Positions 31,591 through 42,079 of a stretch of 64,000 bases of DNA are shown here, piece after piece (positions within the stretch are counted from its first letter, which is position 1; each line of letters begins with the position of its first letter). This DNA is from Diogma glabrata (taxonomy: Eukaryota > Arthropoda > Insecta > Diptera > Cylindrotomidae). The stretch is taken from NCBI GenBank assembly GCA_963693315.1, contig OY856186.1:305799879-305863878 (forward strand), read 5' to 3'. A model generated the notes under the pieces. The model was not told the DNA's origin and did no database searches. It saw only the letters and a program-made list of their open reading frames with translations. A program made the position numbers and the translations under genes.

Positions 31591-33563
31591 TGTAATGGAT
31601 AGGCTGGGCTAATGTCTGAACCCAGTATATTATAGTCTCAGATTTATTGGTTTTCATTTTTTTTTATTCACCTGTACCGCGCGTAATAGTTTCCCATCCA
31701 TTCACCTTCAATAGCCGTATTTTTATAGTCCCCGTAACCCGTAGTTCCTTATTTTTCCTAGACCCCATTTAAATTTTCAATAGTTGGACCGACCATATGT
31801 GAGAAAACCAAAAGATTTTTGCACTGATTACGCTGGTTTGATATGTTAATTAATCTAATATAAGATTGGTTGGTTTTAATTAATTAATAATTATCTTTAA
31901 AGATCATCCATATTTTTATTTTACAACACCCTAAAAATGACGTGCGCTATGGTTACATTCAATATACTATTAAAGTTTGAATTCTCTAAACATCAACCGT
32001 AATTAAACAACTAACTTTTTTTGAACCCTAAGTCGGCTGTGCGTATTTTTCCAGTCATCAACATTCAACGATTTAATATCTCGTTTTTGTTAAACATTCT
32101 ATTGTCTTATTTTCTTTCAAAATGATTTTTCCGTTTCACTATAATGTGATTCTGGATTATAGTTTTGCATTTGATTCATTTTGAATTCAATGGTGAATGT
32201 TGTTGATGTGTCGGAAATATTTTGTGTTACAACCTTGTCGTTGTGCAATAGTATCAAATAACGAACGGTTTTGTGTAATTTTGAAAAATTCCCAACAATT
32301 GAAAACTTGATGGAAATTAATTTCCAAAACACCGTATTCGAGTTTTTTCGAGACAAAAATTTTTGGCTATATAATACGGCTCTGTCAATTATTAAAACCT
32401 CTTAGTTTATTACATTTGCGTGGTGATGGTTATGGTCACATAGTCATTCCGTCCGGTTGACTTTCAAAAATCATAGTGCAAGTTATTTGTGAGTTTAAAT
32501 TTAAAACAAAAAAAAAAATTTTATATGTTGTGTGCCGTTCTGAATCATACAAAGAAAAAAAAATTAATGAATTTGTAAAATTGTTAACGCAAAAAAAAAA
32601 TCTTTATATGTTTGTGTTGTGCCCACTATAATAATGTGCCGTAAAATCAACAAGCAAAAAAATTGCATTAAATCTACGTAGTACAAAATATTATAATCAA
32701 TATTAAATTTGGTGAGTGCCAATATTTCCATTAGTTGAATTTGTTTGTATTTAGTATCACTGAGTTAGTCCAATTTAGTCAAAAATTTATATGTGCAAGT
32801 TAAAACAAATTGATATGTTTTGTGACGTAACGAAAACTGTACGCGCGCTATCATCCTAATGTTAATTATTTTTGACATAAATGTTTTAGTGATAATTAAA
32901 TGGAATTATTGTGACTAACTATTAAAATATATATTTTTTTGTGGAATATATTTTGTATCCACGTATTTCTCTTAAAATTTAAGTAGAACAATTGTTATTG
33001 AATGTTTCTACTCATCATTTTTCTTCAACAATATTATCAGATAACGTTTCTAATCAACGCTTTATCCATCGAAATTCTCCAACGTGACCAGCGTACCAAT
33101 GGAAGGCTGATGGAATCGGAATAGGAGGTCAGGAATTAATCGTGGGGTGAGTACACTCAGTTTGTTTTTTTTTATTTTTTTTTAATTAAGGTGGGGGGTG
33201 TGAATGGGTGTAAAAGGGCGTGTCAGAGATTGAATCGGGACATGCTAGTCGTCGAATGTGTGGGTGAATGTGTGACGTGTGAGTGTGTGGGCGTCTGAGA
33301 GTGAATGTAGGGGTTGGGCGTGGTGATCGTGGATCTTTCGCCCATGGCGTCGCCAGAGTCTCCATTTTTCCACTTGTATTTCTTTCCATTTCTGCAGATT
33401 TTCGTAAATAGCGTACATTTCTGTATTTGTGCTGAAGTAGCAGGTATTACTCTATCAAACCCGCGATGGCTGAGTCTTAGTCGTGATGGCTTTAAACTAC
33501 TCAAGGTACGCTTCCTGCTATGCCACTCTCATTGGTTCGCCACTGAGAAAGCGCTTCATTACA
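31591..33563 (+). repeat. 3' LTR of the gypsy element
   Basis: 1973 bp, same borders as the 5' LTR. It carries 12 extra bases around TTCGCCCATGGCG (near 33338-33350) and a C instead of T near 32466. Confidence 0.95.
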
Positions 33564-33670
33564 GGGCTCAAGTAAGTCCCTGATCAGGTTTGCCCTAACC
33601 TGGATCAGGCATTGGTAGGACAGCCTGATTGGGCCCTGATCATGAGTGTAAAGCTTTTGCCCTATCAGGT

Positions 33671-33750
33671 CCTGATTGGGATTACCGGATCAGACCCTGA
33701 TTGGGATAATCGGATCAGGCCCTGATTGGGATATCCGGACCAGACCCTGA
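33671..33750. repeat. 25-bp minisatellite in the split MITE
   Basis: Three copies of CCTGATTGGGATAATCGGAT-type units, starting at 33671, 33696 and 33721. Confidence 0.85.
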
Positions 33751-34330
33751 TATATATTTATATACTATATACATAAATTAATCAAATTAAAATAAAAAAA
33801 TTACAATGGAAAAAATTAAAACATACATACCACCTTAATGACTATTATTATAGTCTTTCAGCCGAGAAGCTATAACTAAAACATACATGAAACGATTTTA
33901 ACTATATATTTCTAAAATGGATAATACTCTAGTGAATTTTAACCAATTCAAATTTCAGCTAGGGGTCAAATACGAGAAACCTGATCCGGGCCGGATGTAT
34001 TCAAATAAGGTAAACCCTAAAAGGTTATTCTAAATCAGGCCCTAAACAGGCCCACATCAGCTTGCTCTAATAGAGATTGCCCTTGTAGGACTGACCAGGC
34101 CCTGATCACGATCTGACTGTATTCAGGTTTTCCCTAACTAATTTCTGCTCGGGTAAATGTACTATTATGACGTCGATAATATAATCAAAATAATAATTCA
34201 GTTATACCATTAATAACGAATTTATTGTTTAATGAGCAATATATTATATACAGAATGGATCAGGTAAAAAACTAAATTTTGTATTATTATCCAGTTCAGG
34301 ACATCGGATAAGATGAGTTTTTTCGATCAG

Positions 34331-34613
34331 AAACTGATCGTATGACTGGATCAACGGATAAAGTACTGCACGCTGATCAGTAACTGATCAGATAGCCGGA
34401 TCAACGGATAAAGTACTGCACGCTGATCAGTAACTGATCAGATAGCCGGATCAAGGGAAACGGTACTGTACGCTGATCAGGAACTGATCAGATAACCGGA
34501 TCAAGGGAAACGGTACTGTACGCTGATCAGGAACTGATCAGATGGCCGTATTACGGAAAATCTGATCCGGATCTGATCATAATCCGGGTTCCCTGAACTA
34601 ATTTCCAGTCGGG
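34331..34613. repeat. 50-bp minisatellite ending in a CCCGA-family terminus
   Basis: CGCTGATCAG recurs exactly every 50 bp (34371, 34421, 34471, 34521); the first two and the last two units are most alike. The block ends CTAATTTCCAGTCGGG, homologous to the right end at 34153 and the left end at 16737. A left terminus was not found. Confidence 0.85.
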
Positions 34614-34850
34614 TTATTAATTTGGCATCATCGAAATATAATTTAATAAGCAGCCATTGTTCGTCGTATTATTATTTTGGGATCATCAATGTATAATTTT
34701 ATGGTCAGCCATTGTACGTCGCATATTTTTATCAGCAACATTAAAACAAAATACATATTTGATGTCAGCCATTGTTCGTCGTATTAATAATTTTGCGATC
34801 ATCAATACATAATTTTATAGTCAGCCATTGTACGTCGCATATTTTTATCA
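34614..34850. repeat. Satellite-like repeat, unit about 56 bp
   Basis: GTCAGCCATTGTTCGTCGTA followed by a GATCATCAAT-A-TATAATTTTAT stretch repeats near 34650, 34707, 34765 and 34820, alternating GTTCGTCGTAT and GTACGTCGCAT. Part of the unit also precedes the minisatellite at 16737. Confidence 0.75.
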
Positions 34851-34852
34851 CG

Positions 34853-35285
34853 CCCTGCCAGACACCCTTAAACTTTAAAGTTTAAGAGTGTCTGGCACGG
34901 GGCTTCCACGATAGTAAGTGTCTGGCAATAGTTGACGTGACTTCTAATACTATCCCGAAGAATATATAAAAAAAATTAGCTTTTATACTTTCACGAAACT
35001 TTGGAGGTCCCTTTGGAACCTGCTCCCTGCCAAAGCCACTATGATCCAAACTTCATATGTCGCTAATCGTTCCTACCTGAGTAGGGGGAATGCGCATAGA
35101 AACTTTCAGCTTTTATAAAATAACGAAGGTCTGGCAGTCACGGGTTCTCGGTCTATCAGTTTTAATATTAAAAAAGAAACATAAATACTTGTTGAGTTGC
35201 TTTTTTATACAGAATAAATTCACTCAAAATGTTCGTAATTTTTACAGAGCCCACAATATCCAATTTGAATGTTTTTATATTTAAC
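34853..35285 (+). repeat. Second copy of the palindrome/Penelope composite
   Basis: 34853-34876 is a 24-bp left arm; 34877-35152 is a full 276-bp right arm homologous to 1267-1542. The continuation, read as protein, gives LKKKHKYLL... and NIQFECFYI, resembling LKKYKYEIL...NIQLESCSII of the minus-strand Penelope-like remnant at 815-990. The two loci therefore share the same junction between foldback and Penelope-like sequence. Confidence 0.7.
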
Positions 35286-35295
35286 CTTAACGCTA

Positions 35296-35529
35296 AAGCC
35301 GCAATTAGACTATTGCAGAACTCTGCAATATTTCTGCAATAGTCGTGCAATGGTAGTGTGTAAAATATTCATTGCAGAAAAGTTTGGCAATGAACTCATT
35401 GCAAAACATTGCAATGAGTCATTGCAATGTTTTGCAATGAGTTCATTGCAAAACTTTTCTGCAATGAATATTTTACACACTACCATTGCAGAAATATTGC
35501 AGAGTTCTGCAATAGTCTAATTGCGGCTT
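35296..35529. repeat. 234-bp near-perfect palindrome rich in ATTGCA
   Basis: Arms run from AAGCCGCAATTAGAC to GTCTAATTGCGGCTT and meet at G35418 between ACATTGCAATGA and TCATTGCAATGT. The left arm has 11 extra bases (AGTCGTGCAAT) and one mismatch; otherwise the arms agree. A snap-back MITE; the target duplication is unclear. Confidence 0.9.
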
Positions 35530-35713
35530 AATACACATTAAATATTCGTCTACAATACACAATAGCAAGAAAATATGGAATGAAGTAAATACTAAATATG
35601 TATTTGTTTTAAAAAAAAATCGTTTTATGTTCGTTTAAAAATCAGAACATAACATTGTATATTTTCGATATAGATAGACAAGAGCTCGCAGAAGAAAAAT
35701 AAATTTGATATTT

Positions 35714-35856
35714 AAAATAGTATATTAAGAAACTAGTTTCATAATCGACGATTTTATCGCACGCAATCTGTTTAGAAAACGACCCGCGCAGCGGGAAGTT
35801 TTCTAGAGGATAAGTGCGATAAAACGTCTTATGAAACGAGTTTTTTATACTATTTT
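35714..35856. repeat. Foldback repeat
   Basis: AAAATAGTATA, GTTTCATAA, TTTTATCGCAC and AGAAAACGACCCGC are mirrored by GCGGGAAGTTTTCT, GTGCGATAAAA, TTATGAAAC and TATACTATTTT. The tip is GCGCAGCGC-like. Confidence 0.8.
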
Positions 35857-35900
35857 GCATTTTTTGTCTTGAAATTTTAAAAAATGTGTATTTTATTAAA

Positions 35901-36200
35901 AAATGACCAATGTGACCAACCTTGGAAGAAAAAACTTTGCGTATCGTAATGAAGGTAGAGTTTGCACGGTTCTGTTAACCGAAAACCGAAACCGCGGTTT
36001 CCAGCTTATCAAATTGTAACCGTAAGCCGCTGCTATAAATCGCGGTTTAAAAATGACCAATGTGACCAACCTTGGAAGAAAAAACTTTGCGTATCGTAAT
36101 GAAGGTAGAGTTTGCACGGTTCTGTTAACCGAAAACCGAAACCGCGGTTTCCAGCTTATCAAATTGTAACCGTAAGCCGCTGCTATAAATCGCGGTTTAC
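35901..36200. repeat. Exact 150-bp tandem duplication
   Basis: 35901-36050 and 36051-36200 appear identical. Each includes 55 bp of flank and the first 95 bp of the hAT element that starts TAGAGTTTGC. The duplication therefore happened after the hAT insertion, and recently. Confidence 0.9.
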
Positions 36201-37129
36201 GGTTTTCAACAAATTTTATATTTTAATTGTCATATTAAATTTATTTTCTATATTTTCTGTCTAAATTTAATTTATGTGTTGTCTACTGATTCAAAGAGGA
36301 TGCTAGCAGTAATTGGTTTAAGGGTTAAGCTATAACAACTAAGTAATAATTTATAATAGCTACTTTAATTTTGAATCAATGTAGTAATTAATTTGTGATC
36401 TTCATTTCGTTTCATATTGAGCCAAACACAAAATCAACAAAAAAAATAACTTTGTTTATCGCTAAATTTGAATTTGTTGATTGGGTTAATATTAGCTGCA
36501 TTTCATGAGACCGTGTGATCCGGATCCGCTTAAGTTTGGGAATATTTTACAAAAATTTCATCTACGAACAATGCCAACAATAGAGCTAAATGTAAGAAAA
36601 GTGGATCAGATGCGTGAACAATTCTAAGGATTCTACGTCTGCAATGATCAACCACATGCGAAATGTTCATACAATTTCTTGTAAAAGACCACACGATTCT
36701 GACACAAATGTTGCTTCAACAAATCTAATTAGAAACTCACACAAAAAACATTAGTTTATTTTATGAACAAAGCTTCTCTAGATTGTTGGAGAGTTGGCCA
36801 CAAAAGACGGTTTTCTATTAGAGGTATTACAAGGTCAAATTTCATAAGAAAGGCAATTTTTGATAAAGGCGTAATCCTCACACCGAATCTGAACGCGTTT
36901 TTTCGGTTTCAGATAACTTTAGTCGTAAATTAAGATCTCGCCTTAGCGATCATTCACTTAAAACTAATCTTATTTGATACAAGAAGAAATATATTAATTC
37001 AAGTAAATATCAAGCATTGAATTGAGCACATTATAATAAAAACCAAAAACCGAACCGTAACCGCAGGTTTCTACAAATTGAAAACCTGAAACCGCGGTTT
37101 ATAAATTTCCGTTTTTTTGGCAAACTCTA
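36106..37129 (+). mobile_element. Deleted hAT element with BED finger and hATC remnants
   Basis: TIR TAGAGTTTGC...GCAAACTCTA with a perfect 8-bp target duplication AATGAAGG (36098-36105 and 37130-37137), diagnostic of hAT. Inside, 36535-36700 encodes a decayed BED zinc finger (EYFTKI, KCKKSG, INHMRNVH). 36895-36960 encodes the dimerisation motif ESERVFSVSDN followed by KLRSRLSDHSLKTNL. The catalytic middle is deleted. Subterminal AACCGCGGTTT palindromes recur at both ends. Confidence 0.9.
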
Positions 37130-37137
37130 AATGAAGG

Positions 37138-37800
37138 CCATTTCGATACGCATTTGGGTATCGAAATGACTTTATTTTAGACGCAAAATAGAAAAAAAAA
37201 TTTATTCTCTTCCATTTCATTATATCAGCTTTATTTATATGTTTTTTCGATAATAATAGTATGTATTATTGTATTGTTTTCTAACCTATAGCCTAATGAA
37301 CTTAACCTATTGTTTAATGAAAATTTTCCTATAAAAAAATTATCACTATTCAATTGGTATGATTTCAATTGGTCAAATTGTTTTGATTTCATTAAAATTA
37401 TTTGCAAATTTTAATCACAATTGCTTTGATAAGTTTTATTCAAAAATCAAATTTTAATTTAAATTCTCTTATTTCGTTTAGTTGAACTTGGTTGATTGTA
37501 TGAGAAGGACGTTTTTTATCATCAGGGTTTTTTTATTAAGAAATTTGATTTATCAATTAAAACAATAAAGATTTATTGTTTTAATTGAAGAAAATGTTTT
37601 TTTTCTATGCGAAAAGTAAACTCACTAGTGTAAAAAAATAACAAATTATAGTTGCTATGGTTTTTCATATAATTTTACAAAGTATTTAAGCAACGTAACC
37701 ATGAAAAAATAGAATATAAATTTTGAATGTTTTGTTGTCGATTTATAACTTTATAATTTATAGTAAATATCGATTATATATTAGTATCATAGAAAAAATT
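37138..37800. other. Non-coding AT-rich stretch
   Basis: No gene. The first 30 bp carry a short inverted pair CATTTCGATACGC / GGTATCGAAATG. Confidence 0.45.
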
Positions 37801-37805
37801 GCATT

Positions 37806-37919
37806 TCCTACGCGAGATAAAAACGTTTTTCGTTCGTAAACATGTCTCACTCTACGCTAGCGCGTCTCGTGAACAAATGTTTACTCACGAAAAAAACAAT
37901 GTTTTCATCTCTTGTAGGA
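37806..37919. repeat. Foldback repeat
   Basis: TCCTACGCGAGATAAAAAC, TTTTTCG and GTAAACAT are mirrored by ATGTTTAC, CGAAAAA and GTTTTCATCTCTTGTAGGA. The loop contains a CTACGCTAGCGCG stretch. Confidence 0.8.
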
Positions 37920-37986
37920 AAATATACTATGCTTTTTATAATACACAAACAATTCTTTGTCAGAGAATAAAGTATTGTAATCGATT

Positions 37987-38088
37987 CGTGAATAATGAAT
38001 TTTATTCTCTCGCAAATTAAAATTCTCGCTCGTGCCTTGCTCAAATTTTAAACTTTTGCTTGAGAATAAACTACTTCATTATTCACTC
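37987..38088. repeat. Foldback repeat, copy 2 of the 6.5-kb family
   Basis: GTGAATAATGAATTTTATTC and GAGAATAAACTACTTCATTA plus TTCAC form the arms. Loop text (CTCGCTCGTG, TTTAAACTTTTG) is shared with 6504-6600. Confidence 0.75.
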
Positions 38089-38272
38089 ATTGATTAAACT
38101 ACTATTATTCGCCTATGTATTAAAGTGTTCCTTTATTACTGTGATTTGCGGCCTTAAAGTGTCACTTTTTAGCCATATATTTTGTTGTCATAGCTACGTC
38201 CAAAAAAGTAAAAAACATTTGTATTTGTTTAAATTCTATAAAAAATAAAAAACTTTATCAAAGCAACCCAAC

Positions 38273-38369
38273 GGACGTAAGCTATTTTGGACTTAATGTG
38301 GGTGCAAATCTCGGCTAGCGCCTCGATTTGCAAACTCCACATACGTCCAAAATCTTTAGCTTTACGTCC
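38273..38369. repeat. Foldback repeat
   Basis: GGACGTAAGCTATTTTGGAC, TGTGG and TGCAAATC are mirrored by GATTTGCA, CCACA and GTCCAAAAT...TTACGTCC, around a GCTAGC tip. Confidence 0.85.
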
Positions 38370-38934
38370 TAGCATCATATGGTACTATTGCTTTTATATT
38401 TTAAATAAGAAAACAGAGGAGAAAGTAATGATCATCACAATTGACATTGTACTTAGAGTACTAGAATACGTAGTAATTTCTTTTTTAATTTATGTTTAGA
38501 ATGGTAAAAAATTACAGATCTAATAGATATCCTTTTCCGCTATTTATTTTCACTAGTTGTCTAAAAAAGTCAAATCAAATTTAAGAGTTTTATTGATTTG
38601 TTTGGTATAATTTTTGGTAGTATATGTTTTAAACACTGCAAAACTACCTACCTCAGAGCAGTAATAAATTGTTTTGTTTAACCAAATATCAATAATTTAA
38701 ATTGCGTGGTAATTTTCCTGAATTTGTAAGAGGATTCAAAAATTATTTTAATATAAAGACATGGAAGAGACGTTTTGCATCATTAACGATTTGAAGGCAA
38801 AATCTTTTGCCGGGCGAGCTATCGATGAAAAAAATTGTATTTTACGAAACGGAAAACCTGTACCGGAATCACCAAATATGCAAACCAAACAAACTAAACA
38901 AACCAATTTCTTTTTTTTCTTTAGTATTAGTTTT
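38370..38934. other. Unassigned stretch with one small ORF
   Basis: An ATG frame at 38761-38973 begins MEETFCIINDLKAKSFAGRA and contains ILRNGKPVPESPN before dissolving into low complexity. The start looks protein-like, but I do not recognise a family; it may be a decayed exon. Confidence 0.3.
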
Positions 38935-39470
38935 TTTGGGGGATATTTGATGTACGTAGAAAGAGATTATTAGGCTCATATCTGTCATCAGTTCCACATA
39001 CAATTACTGAACACGGCTCTCAAGTATGGAATTTCGGTTGACGGTCATGATGGTCAACATTTATATTCCTTTACTTGCAATAAAACTTACCTTTAAATAA
39101 TTTCATTCACTTGCATCTGTCACTTGACTCATTTGCGAACGCTTACCAACTTTGTGCTGCTTGTTGTCTGCTGGGACTCGGCGTGTCTCAATTGGGGAAC
39201 TTTTACAGCGAGACATGACAGTTTACACGATATCATTATAATGCAGCTGGTCAACAACACTCTGGCGTTCTACAATCAAGAATTTGGATGAAGTGGATAT
39301 TAAGTCAACATAAATGCAATAACTTAATTTTTTTTTTGAACATCTATAATTCGCAATTCTTTCATAATGGATATACAACATCAGCAATTTTTAACATCTT
39401 TATTTTCATCATGGTTACACAACATCTACAATTCGAACTTTTTTTCATCATTTAGCGTCATGCAAAAATG
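38935..39470 (+). repeat. Old direct repeat, left copy
   Basis: TTTGATGTACGTAGAAAGAG, then a TCATATCTGTCATCAG stretch and GTGTCTCAA-TGGGGAAC, recur at 41420-41850 in the same order with many substitutions and indels. They may be the LTRs of a very old element. Confidence 0.65.
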
Positions 39471-41419
39471 CTAAACATCTGGTTGTCTTGGGAGAGGCAT
39501 TCGACTCATTAATTCGCACAGCTAGTATCTGTAAACACTAATGATTGTGTTCATATTTTCTTTCCTTGATTCTCGATAAAAAAGCGTTTTGCTTTTTGAT
39601 ACTAGCTTAACGAAACTTTCTGTTATGACACAATCCATCGTGTTATCTAACCAGTAGTATTTATAAGAGAGTCTACACCCCGCTCCAGAACGAGTTCAGG
39701 TTCTGTATTGGTAGATTGAAAAAGATGTATGCCTTGGTAGTGAGATTCAACGATCGACGAACAGTCAAGGATACATTCTCTTCAGTTGCCACACTGTTCT
39801 ATTTTTTCTCTCCCTTATAAACTGACTACTTGGTAATCCTTAAACTCAACATCCGTAAATGCATAGAACAACAACTTAGTACAACGACAATACATTACCT
39901 GGTTCATTATCAATACAATTAATTAATCGCGTTGCTACAACAACACGTCGTGTTGATTCATTATCAATTTCTTTTATATTATCTCGGTTAAAAAAACTAT
40001 CAATCTCACAATTAGCATCGCTTAAATTCGTAAACATACTTCTACTTTGTTTTAATCAAACAAAAGTAAAACTCATATAGTTGTAATTGCATTTTTCTAT
40101 TTTTGTTGATGCTATCAGATACAATCTCATATTGAAATGTTTGGGATTGTAATAGTAGTAGTTATCGTCTGTTCAATTAAACTGTTAACGAATTGTTGCA
40201 TTTCGTGGTTATTGTCATTTCATTCTCTTTATAATTTTTAATAACTGCAACGTAAACAAACACAAATTAGTTATGGTTGTCTGTTTCTATTCCTGATCGA
40301 CGATAATCAAATGAAACAGAGTTTAAATGATATGAGTTTTGTAATGCGATTGTTGAGACAGTATGATAATGATCGTGATTGATTTTTTTTTTCTTTTGAA
40401 AAGGGATAATAACACAACAACAGAGAGAAATATACAAAATTTTTGAATGACCATCTCGCTTCTTCTCCTTTGTTTAAATTATATTTATAGAAGGCATTTT
40501 AGCATAATTAGTTGTGTATGATTTTATTCGTAAAATCAATGAGTGCGAATTTTGATTTAAAAACGAAAAATTGTTTTTTTTTTTCGAGAGTTCATGTTCG
40601 TCTGAATTGAACTAAAGTTTTAGTTTTTGTGTAAAATATTTTGAAAAAAAAAAAGATAACGCGTTGGATACGGTATGATTAAACTCATTCGGTAAATGGA
40701 TAATCGAAAAGCTATCTAAAAAGTTCAGCCCGCGTTCTGAAATTATACCAAACACAAATATTTAAAGAATTTTCTTTTCAAAAGTCGCGATAAAATTTGA
40801 ATAAACGAAAAGAACAATGGCGCTCAAAAAAGAGGAAGAAATTACTACTATTAAGAGGAAGAAATAACTACTTATCTTCCTTATTTTTGGAGTTGATTTC
40901 CATTGAATTCAAACGACGTAGCAACAGTTTCTTGAGTTCAATCAAAGAAAACAAAGACGTGTGAATTTCTCACAGCAAACTTCTTTGCATTCTGTGGAGC
41001 CTAGGAGAATAGAAATTAAAGCACTTTGGCTTAGTGAAATTGGAAACCAGTAATAATAATAACCGTGGCAGGGATCGAAATAACCTTTGTGACAAACCCG
41101 GTCACATACGATACTGGAGCTGTGAATATTGGTGGTATTAATATTTGAAGAAAGATCTGGAAGTTTGATGTTACATGAGACAAGCTAGGGCGAAAGTCTC
41201 TGCCTTCGCGGAAATATTGGTGGGAGATATAAAGACAACGTTCAACTTGAAGAAATACATAAGATAAGTTCTCTTTTACATTTATTTTTTTTGTTATTAT
41301 ATACCATTCTCTTATAAATACTTATATACAAATTCTAAAATACGAAATGGTCAATATGACCATTTAGATAGTTTTCATTTAGAGGTTTTTTTTGGCCAAG
41401 GACCGTACGGCTTTTTTTC
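39471..41419. other. Interior between the old direct repeats
   Basis: No open frame. Around 41080-41125 the text reads NNLCDKPGHIRYWSC, reminiscent of a decayed Gag zinc knuckle, which would fit an ancient LTR element. 40830-40870 has a short AAGAGGAAGAAAT duplication. Confidence 0.35.
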
Positions 41420-41850
41420 TTCTGGGGAAATTTGATGTACGTAGAGAGAGATTATCAGGCTCATATCTGTCATCAGTTCCACATACAATTACTGAACAGG
41501 GCTCTCAAGTATGGCATTTCGGTTGACGGTCATGATCTATTGCTTGACTCACTTACCAACTCTGTGCTGCAGCTTGGGGGTTGTTGAAGTGCCAGGACCC
41601 GGTGTGTCTCAACTGGGGAACTTTACTGCGAGACATGTTAGGTTATACAATCTTAATACAGTGGACCAACAAACCTTTGGCTTCATCGGTCAAGAATATA
41701 GGATGCAGATGAAATCAAACAATTCAAATACAATAAATGAATTTTTTTATTACAAAATACTACATACATCATTTTCAAATTCATGCATCATGGTTGTACA
41801 ACATCTACAATTTCATTAAATAAGTTTTTTTGTTTAACGCTCACTTAAAT
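41420..41850 (+). repeat. Old direct repeat, right copy
   Basis: Partner of 38935-39470. The 102-codon frame at 41511-41819 runs through it, but the other copy does not keep that frame, so it is not supported as a gene. Confidence 0.65.
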
Positions 41851-42079
41851 AATCAGTTGCACATATAAAGAATCTTTTGATCACCCATCCAACCTGTATT
41901 TTTCTGATTACGCATCATCTGTGTCTGGATGTTGTTATTATTACATTATTTTATTGTTTTGATTTGATATATATATATATACAAATCAAAACAAATGAAA
42001 TACAAATGTAAAGAAATAACAGAATTATAACTTTTCTTTATTTTTGCGTTTGAATGAGAAAAACAATACAAATGATATT

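Larger units (their letters stand above)
21750..33563 (+). mobile_element. Ty3/gypsy LTR retrotransposon, 11.8 kb
   Basis: Two LTRs (1961 and 1973 bp) starting TGTAATGG and ending CATTACA flank a primer-binding site, a 2.1-kb leader, RING-Gag, Pol and an 0.8-kb 3' region. The 4-bp GGGC is duplicated at 21746-21749 and 33564-33567. No env frame is present after pol. The LTRs differ by what I see as two substitutions and one 12-bp indel, so the insertion is recent. Pol is open from end to end; the only clear defect is a frame change between the RING and Gag parts. Confidence 0.95.
21727..34153. mobile_element. TA-flanked MITE split by the gypsy insertion
   Basis: Left end CCCGAGCAGAAATTTGTCAG at 21727; right end CTAACTAATTTCTGCTCGGG to 34153. 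TA lies on both sides (21725-21726 and 34154-34155). The MITE itself is only 21727-21749 plus 33568-34153, about 610 bp; the rest is the gypsy element. Its interior is rich in CCTGATCAGG-like motifs and holds three 25-bp repeats. Confidence 0.8.

Noticed and set aside
41511..41819. 102-codon ORF in the old direct repeat
   Set aside because: The partner copy at 39.0 kb does not preserve the frame.
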